Position numbers and translations under genes: made by a program. Under the pieces are notes generated by a model. The model saw only the letters and a list, made by a program, of their open reading frames with translations. It had not been told where the DNA came from and made no database searches. 64,000 nucleotides of DNA from Trochalopteron elliotii (taxonomy: Eukaryota; Chordata; Aves; Passeriformes; Leiothrichidae), in contig JANPWX010000480.1 in the NCBI GenBank assembly GCA_024734555.1, forward strand, positions 3,310,260 to 3,374,259, given 5' to 3'. How positions within the stretch are numbered: position 1 is the first letter of the stretch; each line of letters begins with the position of its first letter. Below are positions 13,621-27,720 of the stretch, one piece after another.

Positions 13621-14879
13621 ATGCCAAAGGAAAATAACACGGATGCACACAATAGATTCTTGCTGTATGAGTGGCAAACAGAAATAAATACGTTTCTTTT
13701 CAAACATGCAGCAACCTTGTGACTTAATCATCCCAGGATTAAATCTACACCTTAGTCCTTTATTGTGGTGTTTTGGTGTTTCAGCAAAGCAAATAGGGTC
13801 AAGTTCTGCTCATTCATAAGTTACCAAGAGATCCATGGAAATACCTCAGGGCTGAATTTTATCATCATTAGCTGTTACATTAATAGCACTAATGTCTTAA
13901 ATCTTAATACTCTGGCTCATTAGCTTAGGTGAAAGACTATTAATATAAAAGGTGTATTTTAGCCAATCAACAGAATTTATAAAGGCTTTTCTTTTCTTTT
14001 ATAACATTGTCTCTCTTGCAGTACTGGTGATTAGTACAGACATTAGATCACAATAATTCCATAATTAATAAGGAAAATATGATCTAATAATATAAATACA
14101 AGCTCTACTATCACTTTAGCTCAGACAGAGCTTAACTTAATTTTACTCTATCATAAATCAAGTCTGTTACCCCTATCCATCCCTAATTGGTTGATGATTA
14201 TTTTTTCCCCAACAAAAGTACAATGCATTTAGAAGGGGCTGAAGGGAATCTGGGTTTTGGGTTTGGAATTGCCTGTTTTCCAGCACACATCAAGAGACAA
14301 ATTATTCTGAAATAGGCTCAGAAATTGGTCTTTTAAGTGACAATGCTGCCTACAGAAAACAAAAGTGTGCAGAACATATCTTAACCACCAAGACGGTTCA
14401 GTGGGCAAAGGCAGACTCTTGATATTTTGGCTTCTCATTGGAAGTCCCCTACTATCTCTGGTGCCTGAATGTGACCACAAACAAGCAGCACAGCACAAAC
14501 TTAACCAGAATTGATGCAAACAGACTGTCAGAAAGGAAAGCCCTCTGTGACAAGTCTGCCTCATGGATACAAACCAGTCAGGGCCCACACTCTAAACCCA
14601 AATGTAAATTCTTCATGGGTATGCACAGAAAACACCACTGAATATGATGGGATTGAAAACCTGCAGAGCAGATTCTAATTACAAAGCCAAGCATCCTTAG
14701 AGCATCAGTTACTGCCTGGGTCCCAGTGCAGTTTGAGGGGGCTGTTTTCTGTTGTTCTGCTCAGAATAAAGAGACAAAATGTCCCAAGCCCAAAGCTGTA
14801 CTTGAGTGAGGGGGTGTAGAAATGCATTGAAGAAATACGTACTTAATTTTGAGTATTATCCTTTTGCATCCTGCATTGA

Positions 14880-15140
14880 ATTATGAACGGTATTTTTAAG
14901 TTCAGATGTAATTAAAATAATTAACAATAGCAACATCAACTATTTATTACACAATTAAGATACGTTCCACACTGTTCTTCATGTGTGCTTGTTCATTTCC
15001 TCCAGACATAAGTAATGTGCAGACAGATACATTGTTTATTTACGACCCCAGTGACAGTAAATGTGGCATATGTGCCTACAATGTTTGACAGATAAAATGA
15101 GTTATTTACAGAAGCTGGGTTTATTATGTATGAATACTGA
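14880..15140. promoter_or_regulatory. Candidate conserved noncoding element
   Basis: AT-rich block with many TAAT and ATTA cores (gtaattaaaataattaac), retained CpGs (gaacggta, gatacgttcc, tttacgacc) and two ACAGATA/ACAGATAA words. Its character fits a distal enhancer, unproven. Confidence 0.25.
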
Positions 15141-18100
15141 AACAGCGATAGTGTTTGGAAACTTCTCCATTTATTTTCCCAAGAGCTTGTTTTCAGTGGA
15201 AATTGTGTTTTGAAGTGCTACATAAAAGGACAGCACAAATAGTCCAGTCCACTCTGTAATGCAGTCATCACTGGTACCTCCTAATTTTAGAATGGTCCTT
15301 TCTGACTTTATTTTTACAGGTCTTGATTCAAACACTACAAGTTTTCTATGAGCAACTGTGGGTCTGGAATTCAGGCCTTATAAATAACATCTCTGCAGAA
15401 GGGTAGGCTCATTTCTGGGTCTCACTGTTTTGGCATAATATGGAGAAGGTATAGATGTATGAGAGGAGGGAAATGGAGAACACTTTTAGTCCATTAAGCT
15501 TAATTCTAAAGGGCTAAAAGTTGTTTCCAGAAATTGCTTCCATGAAGCCAAAAAATAAAAATTACACTGACTTTGGCAGGAAAACAAATGGATCCTCCTG
15601 GAGAATACCAAAAAGGAATAATCAGTGGGTTAAACTAATAAGCTTAGACACCAGATTTTGAAACAATTACGTGTATGTCTTTTAGTTGTGCAAGACTGAT
15701 GTGTAGTGGGGTATTTTTCTCTTTTTTCCCCAAGGTTTTCCTTTACTCCATTTTCTACCCTCAGTTTTGGAATGGCTCAGAGCACTCTCCCAGAACCCTG
15801 CAGCCAATGTCAGTGAGCACTGCCCTGGCTCTAAACCTGCTGCTGGGCACTGCTGCTGGTTGTGCAAGTGTGTTATGCAAGATGCTGCAGTTGGAGAGCC
15901 CAGTGTCAAAGGTAATCCCTGTGGAGCCTTGCATAACAGCCACATTCAAAATTACACTGGTGGCTTCTCATTGTTTCTGCATGTGGGTTGTTTGCTTTTT
16001 TTGGTTTGTTGTTGTAGGTTGGGTTCTTTGTCTTTTCAACTGAATTCTGCAATTTAACGTTTTTGGTTGTTTTTTCCCCAAAATCTTGACAGAGCTGTGT
16101 GCACATTTTGCTTTATTTTCAAGTGCCTTTATACCCAGCATATATGGCACATATTGTTATATACACAAATTCTTGCCACAGCTACCCAGGCCTCGAAACT
16201 TTTGGAACCCTTTCAAGGAATATTTGTGCTGTCTACTGTGGGCAGACCTGAGTTATCTCAGCCTGTGTTTCAGGCTGGAAAAAATAAAGTGTAAGCCTGT
16301 GCTGAGGCTCTCAGCAGTTTATTAGCTCAAACACAAAGCTGTGGTAAATGCAGTCTGTGGCTTTTTATTTTTTTTTCCTTTTTTCCCTTCCTCAGAGCAG
16401 AGAGAAAGCAACCATTCATGAAGGAAAACTGTTCCAAAATATATCTGCTATGTTCTTTGCCCAACGTGACACTCAATCCAAGGTGAGAGTTTGCTACAAG
16501 GATGTAGGATTACAATAATCCACATGCAAAGTCCAGCCTTCACCACTGTGAAAATACACAAAAATGGTGGGAGAACACATCTGAATACCTTCTCTCATGT
16601 ACATAAATACAGAAGCTTTGGCTCAACACCTCATTCACATGTATTATAATCACCTCAGGGTTTAAGAGCAGCCTGTTCACTCAAAGCTCCCTAACAGAAG
16701 ATATTCTCAGGTACAAAGCACTCAAAATGTTCAGACTTTTCTGTGACAACAGAGTACATGTTGTGCTGCTGTCACAACACCACAGCTATTTGCAATCTGC
16801 ATCTGATGTTATATAAGAGGGAAACAGGGGAAACAGATGTCCCCAGAGTCATGGGACATCAACATTGTGGGCAAAGTGGATCTTGCTTCATTTGGAAAGG
16901 GACTAAGTAGGAAAGTAGCTGTGGGAACAAAGAAGAATTTAAGAAATAATTGTATGATCCCACTCAGTAAGAGACAGACAGACAGCTATGCCAGTAAATT
17001 TTAGCATTGAACAGAACAGAAAATATTCAGCTGAAAACTGATTCCCTTGGGTCTAATAATTGCCAGAAATGAAAAATGTGACCTGTGATATTCATCTATT
17101 CAGGGCCAAAACCAGAAACCACATGCAGTGAAGATCTCCATGTAGCTCCACGTCACAGGAGCAAAACAAAATCTGTAATTCCTTCCCACTTTTATTATGT
17201 TGTGAAACCACAGCAGTGTACCAGGAAAAGCCTTTCCAGCCTCTGTGAGTGGGGATGTACATCTAAGTGCTCACCTATCCACTGCTGATCTGTAATTTTG
17301 GATTTGTACAAATGCACAAACACAGAGAACACAAACTGGTGAAATCACTGCCAGAAAAAATAATCCTCTATGAAGTCCACAAAAGCTTGAGTTCATACAG
17401 TGCACAAGTCAATTTTGCTTCCAATACTTTGAAGAAAGAGGTGCCCACAATCACGTCCCTCCTCACCATGCAGTGTCCCATGTTAGCTAATAGGAAAACA
17501 AATGAAATACAAGGCCTTCCCACAGCCAGGATCCCAAGTAACTCTGGCTTTGTTAAAGGACAATCCTGACAGGGGTTCATCTGGGAGCAGTATTTCCTAT
17601 GTATTTGACACAAACAGAGCTGCTTGTCTTATCTCAGCTATTTGCTCTTGAACAAACGTATTTTTTGTGGTTAATGAAAGGGGAAATCCCTCTCTCTGTT
17701 CCTGCCTCTGTTCCCCAGTGATCTGCCTTACCCTAGAAACTAGAATGACTGGAGCAGCCAAGAACATGGAGAATTGTCCTGAGCACCCATTTCTGAGACC
17801 CCATCCAAGATTTGTTATGGAAAATCTTCCATGCTTGGCTGCAAAGATCAGTTCCCTTTTAAGGTGCTTAGTTATGAAAGCTGCCTCTAGCCCTTACAGA
17901 AGTTTTTCCCTTCTCAAAGAGCTGGAAAGTGCAGCCCATGGTGAGGAGAAGGCAGGGACTTCTCCATTCCTGTCACCTGCTGATACAACCTAAAAAATTA
18001 ACTTCACATATTCAGAGACCACACCTCAATCAACAAAAAAAAACCAGCAACTGGGGAAGTTCAGATTTCTTTCCAAAGTTTTTTCCTCAGAAAAACTAAA

Positions 18101-21100
18101 ATGCTAACAGAAAAGCACTGTTTTTCTTTCTAGTGCCTGGCTCTTGCAACCAAGCAAAGTCAATAGTAATATGATACTCCTGGTTTAGTTAAATCATTTA
18201 GCATCTGAAATCTGGCTGCTTATCTGAAGTCTTCATTATAGCCAAAACACTGGCTGTGAAAAAGGGGGATGAAAATTGTAAATAAATAGGCCATTTCTCA
18301 CAAAATCTGATACTTGGGACTAGGGACTCACAGAATGTAGAATTCTAATAAAAGCAGAAAAAACCCCCATTATTATCAAAATAAATCAAATACATTCAAT
18401 GTATCAAAATATATTAAAAACTGCAGCAAACAATTTTCTTGATGAAATGCAGGTGCAGTTACATCTTAATAAAATGTGTTTACCAAAACAGCATTTGAAA
18501 ATTTTAATTTTTCTTCTCCTCTGAAGAGCAGTAATTCTCTACATCCTACTCTTGCTTTCAGTATTCAATAAGTTTAATTCAGATTGACCATTTATGGCCC
18601 AATTTTGCTTCTTCTAATCAAAACTGGAAAGCCTTAGTCCTCACATGGAATTACTGGGATTACCCACAGCAATACCATCACAAAAGGTCAGGACAGGTCT
18701 AGCCTGGCTGTATTTTACCATCACCTCAACACCCCACAGAAAAAGGTCTGCTTCTGAGTCTGGTTTATTTTGTTTAGCTTTAGCACAGTGAATTGGGTAT
18801 TTTATGTGTCAAGAAACTGGCAAGAACCAGTTTATCACTACATGGAGGGAAAAAAGCAATAGCACTTGTATGTAAAATTTAGTGGGATTTAAATGTAGTT
18901 CTTTGAAACTTGGATAATGCAGCCCTGCCTCCAATCCACTCTGCCCAATCATTTTCTATCTGGTAGTGGAAAAAATAATTTATGACAATAAAAAAATGTC
19001 AGCCATTGGCACAATGCTTATCCCCTTACTGGCTTTTTGCCACTCCACAGACCTCAGGAAATTTTAATGCTCAAGTTTTGCTCTCAGAAACACCAGCAAA
19101 GCTTGAAATCCCAGATTTCCAAACTCTGGATCTGCAAACCATTAGTGGTCCATGACACCACAGTGCATGGTGCTCACCCTAAACCCCTGTTAAATGGTGA
19201 CCTTTGTGATCACAGGATTGTGGGACGAATAATGTGGTTGCTATGATAATTGTTTGGAATAAAAAGTACCCTTTTCAGTATTTCCCCAGCTGAATTTGTG
19301 CCATATTTCATGTCAATGTGTAACTGCCTGTGTTGGCGGGAAGGAAAAGATGTTACAATCTCTCTTTATTCCAATGCAAAATAAACTGTGAAGTTTTTCT
19401 TCACAAGGAAGTCGCTTCAGAAAAGCTACTCCTGGATGCAAAGAGAGGTTCAAAATTAACCATGTTCAAGTGGAAGTAGCATATGCTAGTAACCAATTAT
19501 ATTTTGGGGGGAAGTTTCAGGTTTTCTGATGACATGAAAAGTTAGGGTTTCTTGATATCAAAAAGGATTGAATTGAGTTAAGGTTACCAGGATGTGAAGG
19601 AAGCTTCATTCAGGACGAACTCTAAGTAATAAAATCCAAATCCTGACTCCCCCAGCCTGAGGATTCTTATGATTTTCTAAGTTTACAAAGTATATATCAG
19701 TGCTTTATATTTAAGAAAGAAGTATCTCAATGTTTATACTTAAAATACTGGCAAATATAAATGGATTCCTGGGTATGTTTACAAACAGAAGTAATTGCCA
19801 GCTTGTCTTGTGGATTTAAGCATCACAGCTTGCAGTTCAGTGAAATATAACCCAACGAGTTCACACATCTGGGGAATGTAACAATGGGAACTTATTCTGA
19901 GGACACGTGCAAGGGAAAGTAGCATGTATCAACTGAAATATGTTTAGACTGGCAGTATTCATTGGCAGTATTAATGGGGATTGAGGCTTAGACCCATGAT
20001 CACTGATTTCTCTCAGAGATCTTTGTGAATCCAAGCAAAATTTCCAGGCTCATTAGCCTGGAAAGTGACTAAATCTATACTTATTTTTCCTCTTCCTCCC
20101 TCAGCTCCCCAAACCTTTTCTTTAAGCTCAGTGTTACAGGACAAACAGCTACGTGAGCAGCACCCATAGAAAAAATGGAAACCACCACCTCCCTTTTCCA
20201 ACTTTCCTGAACTGAATGTACATAAAATTATCCCCACTAATGTGACTGTGGGCGATCAAACCTAAAATGCAGCTCCAAGAAAGATCTTGGGGGTGGTTTC
20301 TATATGCTCTTTTGTCGTGAAAAAGAACAGTCACTCCCTCCCTAGGAAGAGAAATGGACACTCTGTGGGCCAACCATGGCCTCTCATCCTCAGTTAGGAT
20401 TTTGATATCTACAATGCTACCACAGGTATCTCTACCTGCCTCGTGTATATTAATTAAATGGCATGGACACTGTTCCTTCCATTGACATGTTTACCTAAAT
20501 TGATGGCATTCTGCTGCTCTAAATACTCAGTATGAGAGAATGGAAAACAAACTTTGCAATGACCCAGCAGGAAGAGAAAGGCAGGAGTGAATTCCTCTAC
20601 TCACAGCAGGAGACCTGGTGTGGGTAGTTGCTACATCACACTGATTTTCAAAGGGGAGATTTAAAAACTTCCTTTGGCCTGAGATGAAACTCTTAGAATT
20701 TTTAAACTGTTTTTCTCTCGTTTTATTATATGAGGGAACAATCCAGTGTTTCTTTTAAAATGGGAAATGGTATCACTCTGCCATAACAAAAGCCTGTTTT
20801 AGATTGGTTTATTGCCCAATTTTTAAATGCACATTGCCACAGCATTTCAGAGGAGTGTATTTACATTTACCTTTCTAAAACACACAGTATATTATGTTGC
20901 AGTTAAAAACCCACAAACTCAATCTGATATTTCTTCACTAATTTATTCCCAAGCCAATATGTATTTTAATGTTCCAAACTGTTGCTAATTAACACATGGA
21001 AATATTTTAACATGGATTTTGATTAATTCCATTTAACAGTCTAACCAGTGCTAAAGCATATGTGGTGTGTCATTTCTTTCTTCTGAGGAAGGCATTGGCA

Positions 21101-24100
21101 TTAAATCTTTCAATCTTCCTGAGCACCAAATGCTAATTTCAGGAAGATTAAATAACAGACTGCAGCTACAGTTTCCTTTCTTTACTTCCCAGAAGGTGAA
21201 ATGAACATATTTATGTGGGAGGAATTTCTTTACTGCACAAGCCAAAATACAGAAATTTGATTTTTTTTCCCCAACATTGCTAATACACCAGCAATTGCCT
21301 GCCAACTAAATAACTTTAACCTATATCTGGAGTTCATGGAGCACTGCCAAGTTATATGTTCAACTTTCTTTCACTGTGTTGTTTTTTTTTTTTTATTAAA
21401 GTATTCCCATATGATGTTTTCACTTGCAGCTCCTAAATGCTTTTCCATACTTGAATCAGAGACTCCAGCTTACAGTGAGGTGGCTCTGGCCATAACACCA
21501 GAAATGCTCATATAAGACCTCCTCTGATTTTCACATTCTGAAGGTATGTTATACGTATGATTCATGTTGTGTTGGCTGCAATGGTTTAAAATCTGAGTGC
21601 AATTCTGCATGTCAGCAAGCTAAAGGACAGAAAACACCCTGAGGTGTGCATGTGAGTGAGCACCTGACACCTGTGGGAATTCAGGAGCCAGAGCAGGAGA
21701 GGCTGCCTGGGACCAGACCTGAGCATCAATCCAGCTCTCCATGGGATGGAGTCTGATCAGCTTAAGAGCAGTGGAGCACTTCTGTTCTTGTGGTCTCCAT
21801 CATAAAGGGGAGGTTCTCAGACCACACCTGAGCACTGCAGTTCCTCTTTCCCACAGGGTGGGTCCAGTTTTGCTGTGCTCACACCCACTCTCCATGGTCA
21901 GCATGGTCCCACTGGGAGCCAAAGCAGAGTGCACTCTACCTTCACATCACTCCTGCATCTCCTGCATCTCCTCCTCACCTCTGCTGCCTGAGTAACCTTT
22001 TCCTCTGATTCTTTCCCTAAGTCTTATTTCACTTGTTGCAATATTCCCTGTAAATCTTCCTTCAGCTTCTGATATATGGTGCTGGCCCTCCTCCTTTACC
22101 TTTCACTACAGCTGTATTTCTGTCTCAACTGCTCATGTAACATCTGAAGAGTTTCATGTTTGATTTCCTACTCTGTCTGCAATACCCAGTCACATTCTGC
22201 ACCATTCAGCTGTCCAGATTCCTGGCATTTGCAAGGAGCATTCCAGTTGTTCCTTACTGATCTACACCTACCAGGTACAGCAGTCTAATTTTCTACTTGA
22301 CTACAGTTTCCATCAGGATTAAAGCTTTCTTCTCCAAGACTGCATTTACACCCCCTGATTTTCTTTATGCTTCCCTTTACACATTTAACAGGTGTGTGTT
22401 GTATGCAATGTTTTAATCATATTCAGTAAATGAGCAGCACTGGGAGAAAGTAAATTATAGCTTCTAGGGAGAGTCCCTGCTGTCATTCAAGAAGCAGAGG
22501 CTGCCCAGAGAAGCCCCAGGTTCAGTCCCAGTGATGATTCACAACAGCTGTCACTGCCCATGCAGAATTGTGTGCACACTCTCCTGCCTGCTTTTGAAAA
22601 AAAAAAAACATGTGACTTCTGTGTTCTCAGACTATTTAAAACCTTTGTTTCTCTACAAAGAATAAGGGTGGTGGGAAAAAATATCTGAAAGTTGTGACAG
22701 GAATGAGCAGTGTAGGTAGGCTTTTTAAAACTAGCTGTGAGTTACTTTAGAGGCTGCATCAGCTAAAATAAAATTTTACATAGCTGATGGTGAAGTTTAA
22801 AAATGGCCATTCATTGTAGTAGAGAAGGCCAAATGCTGTTACCTGAATATTTATTTGCCCATCCTGTTCTCAGAAAGAAGCATGCATGCTATTCAGCACA
22901 CATCCTGAAACATTCAAATACATGAAAAGGGCATTTTCCTATCTCTTCTCACACGAGCAGTGTTTATTTCACTGTTCAGAGAGAATATTTTTATTAAAGC
23001 AGGTTATGTTCCAGGAGAGTATTAAAAAATAGTTCAAAGGCTTCAACTTTGTTCCACCTGCTGGGCTGGTCCTAAAAGAATGCCCTTGTTAGCTGACAAC
23101 CAAGCAGACTACTAATCCTAAAATCCAAGAACATCCTTCCTCATACATTTGCATGCCAGATTGAGGGATACAAGGTGCAGAAAAATTAGCTCTACCAACT
23201 CCTAGTTATTATTTAAAAGGTACATTAACAGTCAGCATTGAGAGAACATAAAACTTTATGCTGTTCTACACAGCTCATGTTTTCTTTAAAAAAAAGTGAT
23301 TGTTCCATAGTCATACACCAAATTTATTGTCAAAGTTATGAATACACCCTACAGTCCCCCTGCAGCCTTTGAATAATGCCTTCACATCTTTGCTCAAGCC
23401 AAACAAATTCTTCTGCTGCTCTCCCCAAAGCCTTTGAGGTCATTTCACTTTGTGACATTTCATAAGACACCAAATGAGACAAGCAATTACTCTGGCACTG
23501 GGAATTTCAAAAAGGTTTAAAAAAAAAAATAAATCACTCCTCAAGACACCACAGGTCTGACTCTTCCCAGATTTAACTCTAACTTCACTCAGACTTTTTT
23601 TCTTCCTCACAGCAAGTCAAAATAAGGAATAACTTACAAAACAAGAACCCACTAACGAGTGAACAATGGGAAAGAAGAAACCTAACCCTTCTTTCCCCAA
23701 ACCAAACATGGTCAGTTCTTTAGCCAAACTTACACAAGCGACTTTAAGTGCCCTGCTCTGAAATGCAGACTTCCCACTGGTCACAGTGGTTGAAAATCAG
23801 GCCCTAAATATGCTTATTTATGTTTGATGTAAAATAGACAAGCTGTGCTCTTGCTATCCCTGCAGAACAGCTTTTCTAGCCATTGTCCAGGCCATTGGAC
23901 AGTAGCCTCCAAAAGGCCACAATAAGAGGTCTTCAGTCGAGTGCTGTCATATGGTCTTCATTTAGAAGTATCATAAGAACATTACTTCTCACAGTATTTA
24001 CAAATTAAAAACATATGGCTCCAACCTCTAATACTGCAAGAAATACTGCTCTTTGGGTTTGTTTTTGTCCTTGGACTTTTGAAATATGAACCAAGCAAAG

Positions 24101-24439
24101 GGATTTCTTCTTAATGCATGATTCAGTCCATTCCTCTTCCAAGCTCAAAGCTGGGAGGACAGCTAAAGCTGGCATTTGAAAAAAGTCATTTGCCCAGAAC
24201 TATGGTAATGTACTACAGTTGGCAACTAGAGTAGCATGTATATCAAAAAGGGGTGGGGCTGGTTAAAGGCATCTACTTTCTATTAAATTAAAATTTTTAA
24301 GAAAAGGTATTATGCTGGCTTTGCTTCCTATAGAGAGTTTTATAAGTCATATATAAGCCTCTTGCATTTACTATTTAGGTTCAATCAATATGGTTATCTA
24401 CCTGTCAATTTTTCTTGCTCTTTAATGCAGAAGGAGAAC

Positions 24440-24740
24440 AGCTTTTTTTATAGCTAGCTCAGAAAGCACTGAGCAAATCAATACATGCAGCGATAACAGA
24501 ATGATTTGAAACACGTAACAGAAGCTTATCACTTTGCAGTATACTGAACCCGTCAAAATATTTTCCTAGAAGTAAAGTGAAAATAGAAGTTCTCCATTTT
24601 TTATTCCTTAAGTGGGTGGTGACATAGATGTCGTAGGCCTTTTGGATTTGTTCCTAGCTTTGTATTTTCGGGAGAAATTCGTGCATGAGCATTTGCTGCT
24701 TTGCAGGAACATGAAGCCAGTTCTGTAGTGAGATTTAAAA
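24440..24740. promoter_or_regulatory. Candidate conserved noncoding element
   Basis: The block retains more CpGs than its neighbours (cagcgataacag, aacacgtaac, aacccgtc, gatgtcgtaggc, ttttcgggagaaattcgtgc). It also holds a GATA-like site and gcatgagcatttgc. CpG retention in a CpG-poor intron suggests an unmethylated or constrained element. Confidence 0.3.
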
Positions 24741-27409
24741 TCTCTGCCTTGAGAATCAAAAATTATCTCAATTGCTCTTCATTCCCCGTCCCTAAACATT
24801 TATTGGAAATCCATGCATTGTTCTGGGGAACTGGGCATGAGGATTTCCAGGAATGCAGCTTCTGATGTTCCCACAGACCTTAAAACCCTCTGCTTTCCTC
24901 AGTGCTCTCAGTAATTTGTGCTTGAGCCCAATCTGAAAAGTGCAGGCTTTCTTTCAGCTGCCACCTGCTGCGTTAGTCAATTTGAAATAATTCACAAGCA
25001 TCTGATTCCTAGAGGTTTAAATATACATACATGTACCATGATTCTGGATTTTAAAGCAGCAGAGAGAAGATCAGCTGTTATTGTGGTCTCTAACATCTAC
25101 TTTTTGGAAGAAATGCATGGGATTTAACTATGCAGCTCTCTTTGAGTGGTAAGTAACAATCATCTGCCATCATAGGATTTAAGTGGGTGGAATTCTGCAT
25201 AATACAAAAGCACTTTGCAATATTCCTGGCTTGCTACAATTTATCAGATGTTAAATGCAAGCTCAAAATTAATATATACGTGTGTGTATGCAAGTATGCA
25301 TGTAAATACATACTAAAGAGAGGAGAGTTAATAGGAAAGGAACAGGAAATAACATTTACAGGGTGAGACTTGCTGTAATTTTCTCTCCAGTTCTATCTCC
25401 AAGGCCATTGTTATTGACTCTATACCATGAGATCTGGGGGATTTCTGCCCCAGGAACTCACATGATGGCCCTATGGCTTCCCAGTTCATGAAGATCTCCA
25501 CAACTTCTAAACCTCAGGGGCTGCCAGGCCTGGGCACTACTGGTTACACTGGGTTTTGCCCAAGGCATCAAACCATAAAATGTTTTACCTTCACTCTTAG
25601 AAAACAATACTGATATCAAAAACAAAGCAAAAAGGGGAAAGAAATCAACAGGATCACAAAACCACAAAGAAACCCTTCCATGACATAACTAAAAGTTTAC
25701 AGAGGCTCTGCTGCTTCTATTTGTCTACCAGAAATGACCACTCCTGGTGCAGTCAGAGCTAAACTAGCTCTGTGTGGGTGAGCCAAGGCCTGGAAACCAC
25801 ACAGCAGCACCCACTCAGAGGCAAGCATTAGCCCACAGGTGTACTAAGAGCTGCCAAACTCTACTCCTGACCCACCCTGGAGAGTCTGTGTGAACTCAGT
25901 GTGAATCTCTATGACCTTGGAAATCACTAACCCAGGGAGACACGCCAGCAGCGAGGCATTAACAATGCTGTCTGCTCCAGAGGAGCTGAAAGATGGATGG
26001 GCATCCCTGATGGCAGAATTGGGCCCAGCAAATGAGCAAAGATTCTTAGAGCAACACCTCAAGTGACACAAATTATGTTATAAAATTGATCACTTCCTTA
26101 CACATGGCAGAACGCTTCCAGGGCACTCAACATCTTATTCCATTAAGCCATGATAAATGACACCATATTTCCACATCAGTCTGAGCACTTCTTTTAAATC
26201 TGCTTGTTCAAATATTTGGTTACTTATTCCCCCCTCTCTCTGTAAGACAGCAAGAACAGTCTTTTTCTTTTCCAACACTGCATGTCCTAATGGGTGCCAT
26301 TATTGCAGGACCATCACCCAGGAATTTTATTTCTTTATAGAATTCCTCATCTTAAGAACAAGCAAAACTTTGAGAGAATCACTAAAAACCTTTTGGTGTG
26401 CATTCTGTCTGCATACACTGATAAAATAGATAAAGAGGAAAACCACAGAACAAATCATGGAGAAATGCCCCAAAACAATAACTCTCTTTTTGCTAGCCTG
26501 AAGAAGATCACCACCAGCACCTGGAACAGTGTTAAGATGGAAACCTGTGGAGTAGGAACAAAATTGTTTCAAGCAGATCACTGTGGCTCGAGGTGGCTTG
26601 GGAGGGTTCATAAATTGATAAGCACCACCAAAGGATCATAAGCCTCCACATCAATTGTATAAAGATTACAACAGAGCCACTCACTGCAGTCATTCTGAAA
26701 AGGTTATGGGTTTCACAGGTGTGCACTGTCAGTTCTGATTAAGCTTAAACTAAACCAGTTATCTATAATGTTGGATTGGAAGGCGTTTTATAGCTGAACG
26801 CAAGCTAAATCAAATTCAGGATACACATCTGTGGAAAAACACAGAGGGCCAAAGTTCACAGTCCTGACACAGGCAAAAAAATCCAACCCTCCAAACCCAG
26901 GAGGAGATTTGCCTGTGAAAGGTCCATCAGTCTGGCTATTGTCCTGTGTTCTGTCTCAGAAAGGAAAGTTATTTTGTCACAGCTTTGGGTTTTCTTTCTC
27001 TCTTCAACTTACTCTCAAAATGCAGACTGCTTTAAGATTATTATTTACTTTTATTACTATTTACTTTCGTTTCTAAATTTCCTAGAGTTTACCAGTTATC
27101 TGAACATACATGAAATTAATTATACACCTATGTTTTTCACTACACAGGATATAAACTAAAGTAGCAACAAATTCATAATGCAACTTTTCATCTTTGCAAC
27201 TAGGAATGTTTCAAAAAAAAACCCCAAAAAAACAGTTCACATCAAAGGTTCCAAGAGCTATGCAAGGAGAATGTGGGTAAAATTCTGCACCCAAAAACCA
27301 TTGCTAACAACTCAATCGACTTCACAGTGCCAGGGTTTCGCTCAAAAAGTAAAGAAATTACAAGTGCATTCTTAATAGTTGACACAAATTGCAAAAGCTA
27401 GATTTTATT

Positions 27410-27720
27410 TCCAAAAATACTTTGCATTAATGCTGCACTTTAAAGTGCTTCTATTGACTCACAGCGTTAATAGATGGCAGGAGGGAAAAAAAGTATCTGC
27501 TTTTGCAACATCATTATTTCCTTTGCATGCAATTATTTACTTGCCAAACAATGCTAGCGACAAATCACAGCAGAGTCATCTACACCAGCAGATTTTTAAC
27601 CCAAGGTAAAAATAAACAGAAACATCTGTAAAGTAATCTTGCAGAAAGCTACGTTTATTAACAAATACATTTTCTAATAAAACGCCATCTGCAAGCAACC
27701 CTCAGCTTCCACTTGATATA
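27410..27720. promoter_or_regulatory. Candidate conserved noncoding element near exon 3
   Basis: About 1.1 kb downstream of exon 3 in the gene's sense. Repeated ATTA/TAAT cores (gcattaatgctgc, gcgttaatagatgg, catgcaattattt) and CpGs (cacagcgtt, gctagcgac, gctacgttt, aaacgccat) occur in unique sequence. Confidence 0.3.
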
